Source: Gramella sp. AN32 (GTDB lineage Bacteria > Bacteroidota > Bacteroidia > Flavobacteriales > Flavobacteriaceae). From it: DNA of 64,000 nt. The notes beneath the pieces are model-generated. The model saw only the letters and a program-made list of their open reading frames with translations, was not told the DNA's origin and ran no database searches. Of this stretch, positions 9,157 to 17,603 are shown one piece after another. Where the stretch lies: positions 1 through 64,000 of the forward strand of contig NZ_QEYO01000006.1 in the NCBI RefSeq assembly GCF_023718305.1, in the 5' to 3' direction. Made by a program: the position numbers and the translations under genes. The first letter of the stretch is position 1, and every line of letters begins with the position of its first letter.

Positions 9157-9961
9157 TATAAACCCTGATGTAATCGATTATAAATTTCTGTGGAAGGAGA
9201 TTTTGATCAATTATTCCAGCCCAGTTTCCGCCAAGGGCGAGATTCAGTTTAAGAAAAAAAGGTTTTCTGAAAGGATTATTTTCACTTCCTGCTTTATCTA
9301 AATTGAAAGTGTGATAGATGTTCTCATTAATTAAGAACTTAATTTCATCTTCATTCCAAATCACGGTATACACATGAAAATTTTCAGAAGGATCCTCTAT
9401 ATATATTGAATTTCCATCTGAGCTATAGCCATTTTTATGATCTGAAGGATAGTGCACCGTCCCATGTATTTCGTTAGGAACTTTCCCTACATGTTCCATA
9501 ATGTCGATCTCACCGGTTGCGGGCCAGCTGAGTTTATCAAAATCGGCACCGAGCATCCAAATTGCCGGCCAAACTCCATTACCGGAGGGAAGTTTTGCTC
9601 TTACATCTATTCGGCCATATTGAAATTCAAAATTTCCTTTGGTTTCAATACTTCCGGAAGTGTATTTGGAGAATTTTTCTGTATGCCGATAATTTGAAGA
9701 ATCTGCTTTAAATTTTTTATTTCGGAAAGACTCTTTCCTGGCTATAATTTCAAGTTGGCCGTTTCTCACCCGAGCGTTTTTTCTTCGACTGGTATAATAT
9801 TGTTCTTCTAAATTCCGAATAAAACCTTCTTCAAAATTCCATTTTTCAGGATTGGGTTTTCCGGAATAATCAAATTCTTCACTCCAGATTAGTATAAAAT
9901 CCTGTGCCGCCATACGTTGAGAAAAGTTCAGAAAATATAAAATGAGAAAGAGAATTCTCAT
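9140..9961 (-). CDS. Secreted glycoside hydrolase family 16 (beta-glucanase/laminarinase-like)
   Basis: A 273-residue protein with a signal peptide ending near MAAQ (residue 20) and a complete GH16 jelly-roll domain. The catalytic signature GEIDIMEHVG has nucleophile E151, D153 and acid/base E156 in the ExDxxE arrangement. Substrate-cleft motifs NGVWPAIWMLG and the C-terminal LNLALGGNWAG plus FIIDYIRVYK are present. The likely role is hydrolysis of beta-1,3 (or mixed) glucans such as laminarin in the periplasm or outside; exact specificity is inference. The last codons (KKAGL, stop) lie on the strand opposite the rnpB 3' end. It is last in the minus-strand operon from 12354. Confidence 0.93.
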   Translation of the reverse strand: MRILFLILYFLNFSQRMAAQDFILIWSEEFDYSGKPNPEKWNFEEGFIRNLEEQYYTSRRKNARVRNGQLEIIARKESFRNKKFKADSSNYRHTEKFSKYTSGSIETKGNFEFQYGRIDVRAKLPSGNGVWPAIWMLGADFDKLSWPATGEIDIMEHVGKVPNEIHGTVHYPSDHKNGYSSDGNSIYIEDPSENFHVYTVIWNEDEIKFLINENIYHTFNLDKAGSENNPFRKPFFLKLNLALGGNWAGIIDQNLLPQKFIIDYIRVYKKAGL

Positions 9962-9963
9962 CG

Positions 9964-10341
9964 TTACTCATTTAAATAACCAGATGCCCAGGCTTTCGCT
10001 TCATCTAAAGAATTAAAAATCTCATAAGGAATAGGGCAGAACTGTTTTTCGAAATTGGCAATTTGTAGTCTGCTAAAACTTTCACTTACAATCCCAATAG
10101 CTTTTAAAGATTTAATATCAATTAGGCTGCTGTATAATAAAGGGTTTACGCTGTAATCGTTTTTGCGGTAGGAGAGGTAAATATATTCATTGCCCTTATA
10201 ATAGTCTTCAACGATATCTTCAAGAATTCTAACTTGAGGCAAATCAAGATTCTCTTCAGGATTGATAATAGCCACTACGAAATTTGGATAAAACTCAATG
10301 GTGGCAAAGTCTATTTTTTGGATTTTTAGGGCGTCTACCAT
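9964..10341 (-). CDS. Conserved hypothetical protein, possible STAS/SpoIIAA-like fold
   Basis: 125 residues, no signal peptide and no membrane segment. Alternating hydrophobic strands and helices and a C-terminal motif of the kind FNSLDEAKAWASGYL resemble the SpoIIAA-like/STAS proteins of Bacteroidota, but similarity is too weak for a firm call. It sits 15 bp downstream of rsmD and 2 bp upstream of the GH16 gene in the same direction, so it is probably a passenger in that operon. No function is proposed. Confidence 0.6.
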   Translation of the reverse strand: MVDALKIQKIDFATIEFYPNFVVAIINPEENLDLPQVRILEDIVEDYYKGNEYIYLSYRKNDYSVNPLLYSSLIDIKSLKAIGIVSESFSRLQIANFEKQFCPIPYEIFNSLDEAKAWASGYLNE

Positions 10342-10356
10342 ACTCTAAGTTAAGGA

Positions 10357-10890
10357 TTATTCAAAGAAACTAAAGGTGCTGCCCCCATATTTTCGGGAAT
10401 TTGAGAAATTTTTAGAATTCGAAAGATCGGTATGTTTAGAATGTTCGATGATCAATTGCCCACCCTCTTCCAGCATATTATTTTCAAAAACAAGTTCGGC
10501 TATTTTTAGAAACTGCCCAGTTTCAAAATTATAAGGCGGATCTGCAAAAATAATATCGGCTTTTACCGGAACTTTTTCCAGATATTTATAAACATCACTT
10601 TTAATGGCAGTTATAGGGAAATTGAGTTCCTCAGTAGTTTTTTTTATGAATTTTATGCAGTCAGGATTGGCATCTATAGCGATAATGTTCTGGCTACCGC
10701 GCGCAGCAAATTCGTAAGAAATATTTCCGGTACCACTAAAAAGATCCACGATTTTTAACTCCCGAAAGTTATACTGGTTGTTCAAAATATTAAAGAGCGC
10801 CTCCTTAGACATATCTGTTGTTGGGCGAACCGGTAATTTTGAAGGAGCGGTAATTCTTCTTCCTTTATGACTTCCTGAAATTATGCGCAT
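10357..10890 (-). CDS. rsmD: 16S rRNA (guanine(966)-N2)-methyltransferase
   Basis: A 177-residue Rossmann-fold methyltransferase. The RsmD N-terminal signature MRIISGSHKGRRITAP and PTTDMSKEALFNILNN are present. SAM motif I is VDLFSGTGNISYEFAARG, and the catalytic motif IV is FADPPYNF. RsmD methylates G966 of 16S rRNA in assembled 30S particles. Its start overlaps the end of the upstream DUF3822 gene by ten bases, an arrangement that suggests translational coupling. Confidence 0.95.
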   Translation of the reverse strand: MRIISGSHKGRRITAPSKLPVRPTTDMSKEALFNILNNQYNFRELKIVDLFSGTGNISYEFAARGSQNIIAIDANPDCIKFIKKTTEELNFPITAIKSDVYKYLEKVPVKADIIFADPPYNFETGQFLKIAELVFENNMLEEGGQLIIEHSKHTDLSNSKNFSNSRKYGGSTFSFFE

Positions 10891-11738
10891 TCAAAGGATT
10901 TTAATAATAAATATTCTGCCCGCTCTTCTTCAGGTTTTTCTTCCGAAATAAATGTATAAGGATGAAATGCTCCCAAAAATGAGACATTTTTCACATAATC
11001 CCATGTAATCCTATATTCTTCCGAATCCTTTTTAATATCCCCTAGCAGAATAAGATTGAAGTTTTTAGAATCCATTTTCAACTGCTCTGCAGTAAAGAGG
11101 AGATAATATAAAAAATCTTCCCTGGTTTCGAATTCGAAGGTATTGGCAAAAAGGAGCTTATCATTATCTAGAATTACCAAATCATAATTTTTGCCGTAAG
11201 TATGAAGATATACATTTTCCCGGCCATCCTTTTGATTATGTGCAATCAGGGAATTTATCAAAATACTAAGGCTATGCTGGTATTCATATTCACCATATTT
11301 ATCAAAAAAGTAATTTGTGATATTGGCATAGGGGATATAAACATTAACGATTTCAGGATCCAGCCGATCAAAAGCAATAAAATCTGTCTTTAAAATCTTT
11401 GTATTGAATTTTAAATATCCGGAAGCGTTTTGTTCTTCAAATAATGTAGATGGAACTAAAGTAAATAGCGAATTCGTAAAGAAAACCTTTACTTCATCCA
11501 CCTTAACATTCAAATTATGATCGTTCTCGTAAGCCAGTTCAATTTGTGCCAGCACCTTTATTGGGTCCAGCTGTTTTTCAAAAGGGATCTTTTTATAATA
11601 AATAATTTCTTTAGTTTCCTCATTTAGGATACAAAAAGAAAGTCCATTCAAGCTTACCTGAATGGACAATTTATTTTTATAAAGATTTTTGTTACTGGTT
11701 GTTTTTCTCCCCACCATACTTATCAAATCCATTACCAC
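10881..11738 (-). CDS. DUF3822 family protein
   Basis: 285 residues, with the typical opening KLSIQVSLNGLSFCILN and the later stretch FANTFEFETREDFLYYLLFTAEQL, both characteristic of DUF3822, a Bacteroidota family usually found next to rsmD. The fold is thought to be actin-like, but no activity is established. The first ATG overlaps the upstream gene by 47 bases; an internal ATG at 11717 (MVGRKTTSN) would cut the overlap to 26 bases and is an equally good start. No signal peptide or membrane segment is present. Confidence 0.85.
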   Translation of the reverse strand: MVMDLISMVGRKTTSNKNLYKNKLSIQVSLNGLSFCILNEETKEIIYYKKIPFEKQLDPIKVLAQIELAYENDHNLNVKVDEVKVFFTNSLFTLVPSTLFEEQNASGYLKFNTKILKTDFIAFDRLDPEIVNVYIPYANITNYFFDKYGEYEYQHSLSILINSLIAHNQKDGRENVYLHTYGKNYDLVILDNDKLLFANTFEFETREDFLYYLLFTAEQLKMDSKNFNLILLGDIKKDSEEYRITWDYVKNVSFLGAFHPYTFISEEKPEEERAEYLLLKSFECA

Positions 11739-12354
11739 TGGTAGTCACTTCGGTCATGGAGCCAACACTAATATAACGACCATTCACATCATCTACCGAT
11801 TGTATTTCATTTTCCTGCAGGACCATTGTTTTGTCCTGATCAAATAGAACCACAGACTTGGCAACTTTTGCTTCGAAAACAGGAATTTTATTCTCTCCTT
11901 TTTTGATGAAACCTGCATCAAGATCAAATTCTTTATCCACACCCTTAATAGGGATAAACCTCATATTTTCATAACGTTCACGGTCCCCGCCAAAAAGTGA
12001 ATCTTTAACTGATGCGAACCCCAGCGTATCAATAACAACTTTTTCAATATTCTTGTCTACACCGTAAGTCTTTCTATACTCTTCATCCATCACCACAGTA
12101 TCCCTACGCTGAGTAATTGCAAACTGTGCTGTATCTAAGAACTTAATTAATTTATCAAAATCTCCCTGGAATTCACCGGTTACTTCTTGATGCGCGATTT
12201 CCGCAGCTCTAATATCTTTAAGGTTCTTTATAACTTTCGTATACCTTATTTCTTTAACCTTATTAAATTGAATGGGTTCGTATACCGCATTAAATGTAAG
12301 ATAGGCCAGTCCAATAATAACAATCCAAAGAAATATCTGAATTACAAATCTCAT
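11692..12354 (-). CDS. Conserved hypothetical membrane-anchored protein
   Basis: 220 residues with one N-terminal membrane segment (residues 4-22, FVIQIFLWIVIIGLAYLTF) followed by a soluble, charged domain (RAAEIAHQEVTGEFQGDFDKL). The hydrophobic N-terminal helix followed by a soluble region is reminiscent of pilin-like proteins, but no cleavage motif is evident. The family is familiar as an unnamed protein next to DUF3822 in Flavobacteriaceae. It is the first gene of the five-gene operon and has its own -7 box at 12397-12404. No function is proposed. Confidence 0.75.
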   Translation of the reverse strand: MRFVIQIFLWIVIIGLAYLTFNAVYEPIQFNKVKEIRYTKVIKNLKDIRAAEIAHQEVTGEFQGDFDKLIKFLDTAQFAITQRRDTVVMDEEYRKTYGVDKNIEKVVIDTLGFASVKDSLFGGDRERYENMRFIPIKGVDKEFDLDAGFIKKGENKIPVFEAKVAKSVVLFDQDKTMVLQENEIQSVDDVNGRYISVGSMTEVTTSGNGFDKYGGEKNNQ

Positions 12355-12396
12355 GTGTACTAAATTTTATTTTGTTGAAGGTTTAAGCTATAATAA

Positions 12397-12404
12397 CAAA
12401 TCTA
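12397..12404 (-). promoter_or_regulatory. -7 promoter box of the 12354-9140 operon
   Basis: The minus strand reads TAGATTTG, a full TAnnTTTG match, 42 bp upstream of the ATG at 12354. It would drive the unknown membrane protein, DUF3822, rsmD, the STAS-like protein and GH16. It lies back to back with the box at 12451-12458 for the helicase gene. Confidence 0.5.
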
Positions 12405-12450
12405 CAACTTTTTTTTATTCGTAAAAGTTTCTGTCATAAAAATCCATTGT

Positions 12451-12458
12451 TATCTTTG
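12451..12458 (+). promoter_or_regulatory. -7 promoter box of the helicase-kdsB operon
   Basis: TATCTTTG matches TAnnTTTG perfectly and lies 18 bp before the ATG at 12477. Because this box is inside the upstream extension of the reading frame (TTG at 12447), it argues that translation starts at 12477 instead. Confidence 0.55.
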
Positions 12459-12476
12459 AGTTTTTATGCCCTTTCT

Positions 12477-13913
12477 ATGCAAAAACCTACTCCCGATTCT
12501 TTTTTTAAAATTCTGATAGAAGATCTGGGATTTCCTCCAACTACCAATCAGGATATCGCTTTAAAAATGTTGGCAGATTTCGCGGTAACCGGTGGAAAGG
12601 ATAAATTATTTGTGCTGAAAGGTTTTGCCGGGACTGGTAAGACAACCATAATCAGCACTTTAGTAAAAAATATCTGGAAAATTAGAAAAACAGGAATTTT
12701 ACTTGCCCCAACGGGCAGGGCGGCAAAAGTAATCGCCAATTACTCTCAAAAGGAGGCTTTTACTATCCATAAAAAGATCTATTTTCCGAAGAAAACATCG
12801 GGTGGTGGGGTTCAATTTACCCTTCAGCCAAATAAGCATAAAAATTCTTTATTCATTGTAGATGAAGCCTCAATGATCTCTGATGATGGTGGAAATTCGA
12901 AACTTTTTGAGAATGGATCTTTGCTGGACGATCTCATTGAATATGTTTATAATGGTAATAATTGCCAGTTGATCCTTATTGGTGATACTGCCCAGTTACC
13001 GCCGGTAAAAATGGATTTAAGCCCCGCACTCGAGGAACAAAAGCTTCAGCAAAACTATAATAAAGAGGTTTCTTTTATTGAACTGGATGAAGTGGTTAGG
13101 CAAAGTGAAACCAGCGATATCCTGCACAATGCCACTTTAATTCGCGAAAACATACACGACTCGACCTATGAAAGCTTCAAGTTTGAACTTTCTGAAATTG
13201 GTGATGTAATCAGGCTAAAGGACGGTTATGAAATTATGGATGCCATTCAGGATTCCTATACAAGTTTGGGATATGAGGAATCCAGCATCATTGTTCGTTC
13301 TAACAAGAGAGCAAACATGTACAATAAACAAATTAGGTCCAGAATTCTTTTTCAGGAAGATGAAATATCTGCCGGGGATTATTTGATGGTCGTGAAGAAT
13401 AATTATTTTTGGATCAAACCAACTTCAGAAGCCGGATTTATCGCCAATGGCGATATTTTAAAAATTCTGGAGATCTTCGGTTTTAAGGACCTCTACGGAT
13501 TCCGTTTTGCTGAAGTACAGGTTCAAATGGTAGATTATCCCAAAATGCGGCCTTTTGAAACAGTAATTCTGTTAGACACTTTAGAAAGCAATACCCCATC
13601 CCTTACCTATGAACAATCAAATTCCTTATATGAAGAGGTGAAGAAAGATTATGCAGAAGAAAAGTCTAAATACAAGCAATTTCTAAAGATCAAAAACAAT
13701 AAATACTTCAACGCCTTACAAATTAAATTTTCTTATGCCATTACCTGCCATAAATCCCAGGGAGGGCAGTGGGATACAGTATTTATAGAACAGCCTTATT
13801 TACCCAATGGAGTTGAAAAAGAATATTTGCGCTGGTTGTATACCGCGGTGACCCGGGCAAAAAATAAATTATATTTGATTGGTTTCGGCGATGAATTTTT
13901 TGTCGAAAACTAA
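12477..13913 (+). CDS. ATP-dependent RecD-like/UvrD-C helicase
   Basis: 478 residues from ATG 12477. Walker A is [15 protein letters not shown] near residue 53; motif Ia is [11 protein letters not shown]; Walker B is [10 protein letters not shown]; motif III is [13 protein letters not shown]. The C-terminal UvrD_C_2 domain has [16 protein letters not shown] and [16 protein letters not shown]. This is the single-protein SF1B (Pif1/RecD2-like) helicase common in Bacteroidota; no RecB or RecC genes are nearby. Its role in repair or replication restart is inferred from the family. A longer version starting with TTG at 12447 is possible but includes the promoter box. kdsB follows after 26 bp. Confidence 0.9.
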   Translation: MQKPTPDSFFKILIEDLGFPPTTNQDIALKMLADFAVTGGKDKLFVLKGFAGTGKTTIISTLVKNIWKIRKTGILLAPTGRAAKVIANYSQKEAFTIHKKIYFPKKTSGGGVQFTLQPNKHKNSLFIVDEASMISDDGGNSKLFENGSLLDDLIEYVYNGNNCQLILIGDTAQLPPVKMDLSPALEEQKLQQNYNKEVSFIELDEVVRQSETSDILHNATLIRENIHDSTYESFKFELSEIGDVIRLKDGYEIMDAIQDSYTSLGYEESSIIVRSNKRANMYNKQIRSRILFQEDEISAGDYLMVVKNNYFWIKPTSEAGFIANGDILKILEIFGFKDLYGFRFAEVQVQMVDYPKMRPFETVILLDTLESNTPSLTYEQSNSLYEEVKKDYAEEKSKYKQFLKIKNNKYFNALQIKFSYAITCHKSQGGQWDTVFIEQPYLPNGVEKEYLRWLYTAVTRAKNKLYLIGFGDEFFVEN

Positions 13914-13939
13914 CTGCTGAAAACTTCCAATTAAAAAAT

Positions 13940-14674
13940 ATGAAGAATAAGATAATTGCGATGATTCCCGCGCGTTATGAAGCGTCTCGATTTCCGGGAA
14001 AACTGCTGAAGGATTTAAATGGAAAAACCGTGATACGAAGAACCTGTGAGGCTGCGGTAAGTACGGGATTATTTCAGGAGGTATATGTGGTGACAGATAG
14101 CGATGCTATTTTTGATGAAGTAATTAATTTTGGGGGAAAAGTTGTTCGGAGTATTAAAGAACATGAATGCGGAAGTGATCGTATTGCCGAAGCGGTTGAG
14201 AAGATGGAGGTGGATATCGTGGTGAATGTTCAGGGGGACGAACCGTTTATCGACAAGGAAAGCTTAACTAAATTGATCGAGGTTTTTAAAACCGATCCAA
14301 ATAAAGAAATTGATCTGGCAAGTTTAAAAACTGCTTTGAGCGATAGTGATGAGATCACCAATCCCAATAATGTGAAAGTGATTACAGGCAAAGATGGTTT
14401 TGCACTTTACTTTTCAAGATTCCCGGTGCCTTATCCCAGAGATACTGAAGCATCTGTAACCTATTATAAGCATATTGGAATATATGCATTTAGAAAGGCG
14501 GCTTTAATGGACTTTTATACTTTGCCTATGTTGCCCTTGGAAGCTGCGGAAAAAATAGAATGTATTCGGTATTTGGAATACGGGAAGAAGATTAAAATGG
14601 TAGAGACAAATATACATTCCATTGGAATTGATACTCCTGAAGATCTTGAAAAAGCGAGGAAAATGCTTAGTTAG
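13940..14674 (+). CDS. kdsB: 3-deoxy-manno-octulosonate cytidylyltransferase
   Basis: KdsB activates Kdo with CTP to CMP-Kdo for lipopolysaccharide inner-core assembly. The 244 residues match the family: nucleotide-binding start [30 protein letters not shown] with the metal-binding acidic residues, [11 protein letters not shown], and [13 protein letters not shown] followed by [15 protein letters not shown]. It is co-directional with the helicase gene, 26 bp downstream. The kdsC-like phosphatase of the same pathway is at 34527. Confidence 0.97.
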   Translation: MKNKIIAMIPARYEASRFPGKLLKDLNGKTVIRRTCEAAVSTGLFQEVYVVTDSDAIFDEVINFGGKVVRSIKEHECGSDRIAEAVEKMEVDIVVNVQGDEPFIDKESLTKLIEVFKTDPNKEIDLASLKTALSDSDEITNPNNVKVITGKDGFALYFSRFPVPYPRDTEASVTYYKHIGIYAFRKAALMDFYTLPMLPLEAAEKIECIRYLEYGKKIKMVETNIHSIGIDTPEDLEKARKMLS

Positions 14675-14795
14675 TTGTGGTTTTTCTGCTGTCTGTTATG
14701 TGATATCCATTCTGGTTTACAAAAATTTTGAATTCTGAATGCGAAATGTTGAATTGAACTATTCTTTATTCTAAAAAACTCCAAACTCATAACTA

Positions 14796-16103
14796 TCAAC
14801 CACTTACTGCTTCCTTAAACACCTTTAACGCCCTTTCCCTGGCTTCTTTATGATCGACCATTTTTTCCGGGTAAGCATCGGTTCCAAATTCCTCAACCCA
14901 TTGCTTTATATATTCGTGGTCCTTATCAAATTTTTCAATTTGGGTAGTGGGATTAAATATTCTGAAATAAGGCGCGGCATCAACTCCGCTTCCGGCAACC
15001 CATTGCCAGTTCCCTATATTAGAAGACATTTCATAATCTAAAAGTTTTTCAGCAAAATAAGCTTCTCCCCACCGCCAGTCTATTAACAGATGCTTGGTTA
15101 AAAAACTTCCCACCAACATCCTCACCCGGTTATGCATAAAACCAGATGCATTTAATTGTCGCATACCTGCATCCACCAGGGGATAACCGGTTTTGCCCTG
15201 CTTCCATTTTTCAAAATCTCTTGAATCATTTCGCCAATTAATCCGATCGTATTTCTTTTTAAAAGCATTGGTAACTGTTTCAGGATAATGATATAAAATC
15301 TGCATAAAAAACTCCCGCCAGATAAGCTCTTCCAAATAGGTTTTTTTGGAGTATTTATCAGCTTCGCGAACAATTTGCCGAATGCTTACCGTTCCGAATC
15401 TTAGATGTGCACCAATTCTTGAAGTACCTTCCTGGCCGGGAAAATTTCGGGTGTCTTTATAATCCTTTATCAGGCCAGGTGTAAGTGTATAATTTGGAAC
15501 TTTTAAAGCAGATTTTTTAAAACCAATATCGCTAAGCGTCAAATTTGGCAATCTTGAATTTTGGATCAAATTGTCCAAATATCGTTTTGTATAGTGGAAT
15601 TCCAGATCGGTATTTTTGAATTTCTCCATCCAAACGTTTTTATAAGGTGTATAAACGAGATAGGGATCGCCATCCTGTTTTACCACTTCATCCTTTTCGA
15701 AAATAACCTGATCTTTAAAATCTTTAAATTCAATATTTTCCTTTTCAAGCAATTCTTTTATCGCGCCATCCCTTTCTTTGGCATACGGCTCATAGTCGCG
15801 ATTGGTAAAAACTTTTTTGATGTCGTAATCTCTGATTAGTTTGTTGAAGACTTTTTCGGGCTTATCAAAATGCATAGCGATAGAACTTCCATGCTCTTTC
15901 TGAAGTTTTTCCCGCATTTTCTGCAATTCTTCATATATAAAAGTTACCCGTGCATCGTCTTTCGGAAGTTTTTCCAGGATTTCAGGATCGAATATAAAAA
16001 TAGGCATTACTAGTTGTTCACCTTGTAAGGCAGCTTTAAAACCGGCATTATCATCTAACCTTAAATCTCTTCGGAACCAAAAAATAGTAATTGTATCCTT
16101 CAT
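14796..16103 (-). CDS. phr: Cryptochrome/deoxyribodipyrimidine photolyase
   Basis: 435 residues with a photolyase N-terminal antenna domain (TIFWFRRDLRLDDNAGFKAAL) and a full FAD-binding domain: SRIGAHLRFGTVSIRQ, EELIWREFFMQILYHYP, RMLVGSFLTKHLLIDWRWGE and WQWVAGSGVDAAPYFRIFNP. The RMLVGSFLTKHLLIDWRWGE and NIGNWQW segments are typical of CPD photolyases that repair cyclobutane pyrimidine dimers with blue light; a sensory cryptochrome role cannot be excluded. Its start overlaps the SDR stop by one base, so the two genes are coupled. Confidence 0.93.
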   Translation of the reverse strand: MKDTITIFWFRRDLRLDDNAGFKAALQGEQLVMPIFIFDPEILEKLPKDDARVTFIYEELQKMREKLQKEHGSSIAMHFDKPEKVFNKLIRDYDIKKVFTNRDYEPYAKERDGAIKELLEKENIEFKDFKDQVIFEKDEVVKQDGDPYLVYTPYKNVWMEKFKNTDLEFHYTKRYLDNLIQNSRLPNLTLSDIGFKKSALKVPNYTLTPGLIKDYKDTRNFPGQEGTSRIGAHLRFGTVSIRQIVREADKYSKKTYLEELIWREFFMQILYHYPETVTNAFKKKYDRINWRNDSRDFEKWKQGKTGYPLVDAGMRQLNASGFMHNRVRMLVGSFLTKHLLIDWRWGEAYFAEKLLDYEMSSNIGNWQWVAGSGVDAAPYFRIFNPTTQIEKFDKDHEYIKQWVEEFGTDAYPEKMVDHKEARERALKVFKEAVSG

Positions 16104-16798
16104 TAATTTACGTTAAGAGTGGAAAGTCCGCCGTCCAAACCAATTACCTGACCGGTCATCCAGCTGCTTTCATCACTAATTAAAAATTCAGCAAGCTTGG
16201 CAATATCTTCTGAAGTTCCCACTCGTTTTAGCGGATGACGGTTTTCCATTTTCTTCTTTTTCTCTTCCGAATTTAAGAGTTTCGCCGCTAGCGGAGTTTG
16301 GGTTAGGGAAGGGGCAATTACATTTACCCGAAAATTCGGAGCATATTCAGCGGCAAGTGACTTAGCAAAACCTTCCACGGCACCTTTTGCTGCAGCGACA
16401 CTTGTATGAAAGGGCATACCCATCTTAACCGCGACTGTACTGAAAAATATCAAACTCGCCTGATCTGTGGCTTTCAATTTATCTAAAATGCCATGAACCG
16501 ATTTTACCAACCCAAAAAAATTGAGATGCATTTCCTTTTCAAAATTTTCAGGTTTTAGCATTTTAAAAGGTTTTAAATCGATACTTCCGGGACAATAGAT
16601 AAACGCATCAATTTTCTCAGGAAGATCTAAAGTGCCAATATCATCTTTCATCACGTCGAATTCAAAGTGATTTATAACATTTGGAAGGTCGTTTCCATTT
16701 CTTGAGGCAACCAGTATTTCATGCTCCTTTTTTAAATTCTCGGCTATTTTTCGCCCAATTCCTGAAGATCCTCCAATAAGTAAGATGTTCTTTTTCAT
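16103..16798 (-). CDS. SDR family protein, catalytic tyrosine replaced
   Basis: 231 residues with a Rossmann nucleotide-binding start (LIGGSSGIGRKIA) and SDR C-terminal motif SSWMTGQVIGLDGGLST. The catalytic serine lies in IFFSTVAV, but where classical SDRs have YxxxK this one reads VAAAK in FHTSVAAAKGAVEG, so the tyrosine is a valine. It is the middle gene between an SRPBCC protein and photolyase, 4 bp after the former. Related SDR genes accompany photolyase genes in light-responsive clusters of other bacteria. Whether it is an active oxidoreductase is doubtful. Confidence 0.88.
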   Translation of the reverse strand: MKKNILLIGGSSGIGRKIAENLKKEHEILVASRNGNDLPNVINHFEFDVMKDDIGTLDLPEKIDAFIYCPGSIDLKPFKMLKPENFEKEMHLNFFGLVKSVHGILDKLKATDQASLIFFSTVAVKMGMPFHTSVAAAKGAVEGFAKSLAAEYAPNFRVNVIAPSLTQTPLAAKLLNSEEKKKKMENRHPLKRVGTSEDIAKLAEFLISDESSWMTGQVIGLDGGLSTLNVN

Positions 16799-16802
16799 AA
16801 TT

Positions 16803-17312
16803 TTAATTTAAAATATCCTGTTTTAAAATTGCTTCAGGAGACTTATCTTCTTCATATTCTCCAAAAAGTTCAATCAATTTGTTCTTTCGATACTCAAAAA
16901 TTTCCCGGAGTTTATTTTTAACGATTAAAGGATGGGCGATTCTTCCCAATATTCCGAAGGGTAATTTATAATCTATCACATCTTCCATTTCCACACCGCC
17001 GGGAATAGCCTTGATGAAATGTTTATGATGCCATAAGGCATAAGGCCCAAACCGCTGTTCATCTACAAAATATTCCCCTTCCTGAACATGCGTAATTTCA
17101 GTGACCCATTTAGTTTTTATGCCCACGACCGGCCTTACCACATATTGGATCATTTGTCCCGGAAACATGGGTCTTTCTGCTCCCGAAACAATTTCAAAAC
17201 CCATATAATCTGGAGTAATAACTTTCAGATTTTTAGGATCTGATAAAAAATTCCAGGCTTTCTCTTTAGAAATGGGCAATTTTTGAATGCTTTTAAGCTG
17301 ATAAAGCTTCAT
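16803..17312 (-). CDS. SRPBCC (START-like) ligand-binding protein
   Basis: 169 residues of the SRPBCC helix-grip fold: KLPISKEKAWNFLSDPKNLKVITPDYMGFE at the N-terminus, then PGQMIQYVVRPVVGIKTKWVTEI, YFVDEQRFGPYALWHHKHF and the C-terminal helix IVKNKLREIFEYRKNKL. This subfamily is repeatedly found beside photolyase genes and probably binds a hydrophobic ligand; the ligand is unknown. It is first in the operon with the SDR and photolyase genes. An inverted repeat overlapping its promoter lies at 17343-17378. Confidence 0.88.
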   Translation of the reverse strand: MKLYQLKSIQKLPISKEKAWNFLSDPKNLKVITPDYMGFEIVSGAERPMFPGQMIQYVVRPVVGIKTKWVTEITHVQEGEYFVDEQRFGPYALWHHKHFIKAIPGGVEMEDVIDYKLPFGILGRIAHPLIVKNKLREIFEYRKNKLIELFGEYEEDKSPEAILKQDILN

Positions 17313-17342
17313 CGGTTTGATTTTCAGTAAAGATAAGGTTAG

Positions 17343-17384
17343 TTTTGTTTAATAAAAAATATAAACAGTTAAACAAAATTCAAA
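17343..17384 (-). promoter_or_regulatory. Operator-like inverted repeat over the photolyase operon promoter
   Basis: TTTTGTTTAA at 17343-17352 and its exact complement TTAAACAAAA at 17369-17378 are separated by 16 bp. On the minus strand a TTTG (17384-17381) and TATATTTT (17363-17356, one mismatch to TAnnTTTG) are 17 bp apart, a good -33/-7 pair. The -7 element falls between the arms, so a protein bound here should control transcription. Confidence 0.5.
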
Positions 17385-17462
17385 AGATTAAATCACCATC
17401 AAAGGTTTAAGACAATCAATTGCAGGTGTTTACCTCACCAGAACTGCGAAAAATCAGTTCCG

Positions 17463-17481
17463 ACCTCTCCCAAGGAGAGGT
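17463..17481. repeat. Short palindrome ACCTCTCC-CAA-GGAGAGGT
   Basis: A perfect 8-bp inverted repeat with a 3-base loop in the spacer between divergent genes. The surrounding GC-richer bases (about 17430-17512) look unlike the AT-rich flanks and resemble dispersed repeats of Flavobacteriaceae. Confidence 0.6.
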
Positions 17482-17573
17482 AAGGTGGAAACCCCGAGGC
17501 AGAGCCGTCAGGAAATTATTTAGATCAATGAGGTAACTCTTAGTCAATCAATGAAAAAGAAGATTGTTCTGCT

Positions 17574-17581
17574 TATCTTTG
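17574..17581 (+). promoter_or_regulatory. -7 promoter box of the DUF2911 gene
   Basis: TATCTTTG, a full TAnnTTTG match, 22 bp upstream of the ATG at 17604. Confidence 0.55.
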
Positions 17582-17603
17582 GGAAAACAAAAAACTAAAA
17601 TTC

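Noticed and set aside
9116..9301. 61-codon plus-strand frame
   Set aside because: It lies over the rnpB 3' end and opposite the GH16 gene; no family resemblance.
12447..12476. Upstream TTG start for the helicase
   Set aside because: The extension contains the TATCTTTG promoter box and is not family-like; ATG 12477 is better.
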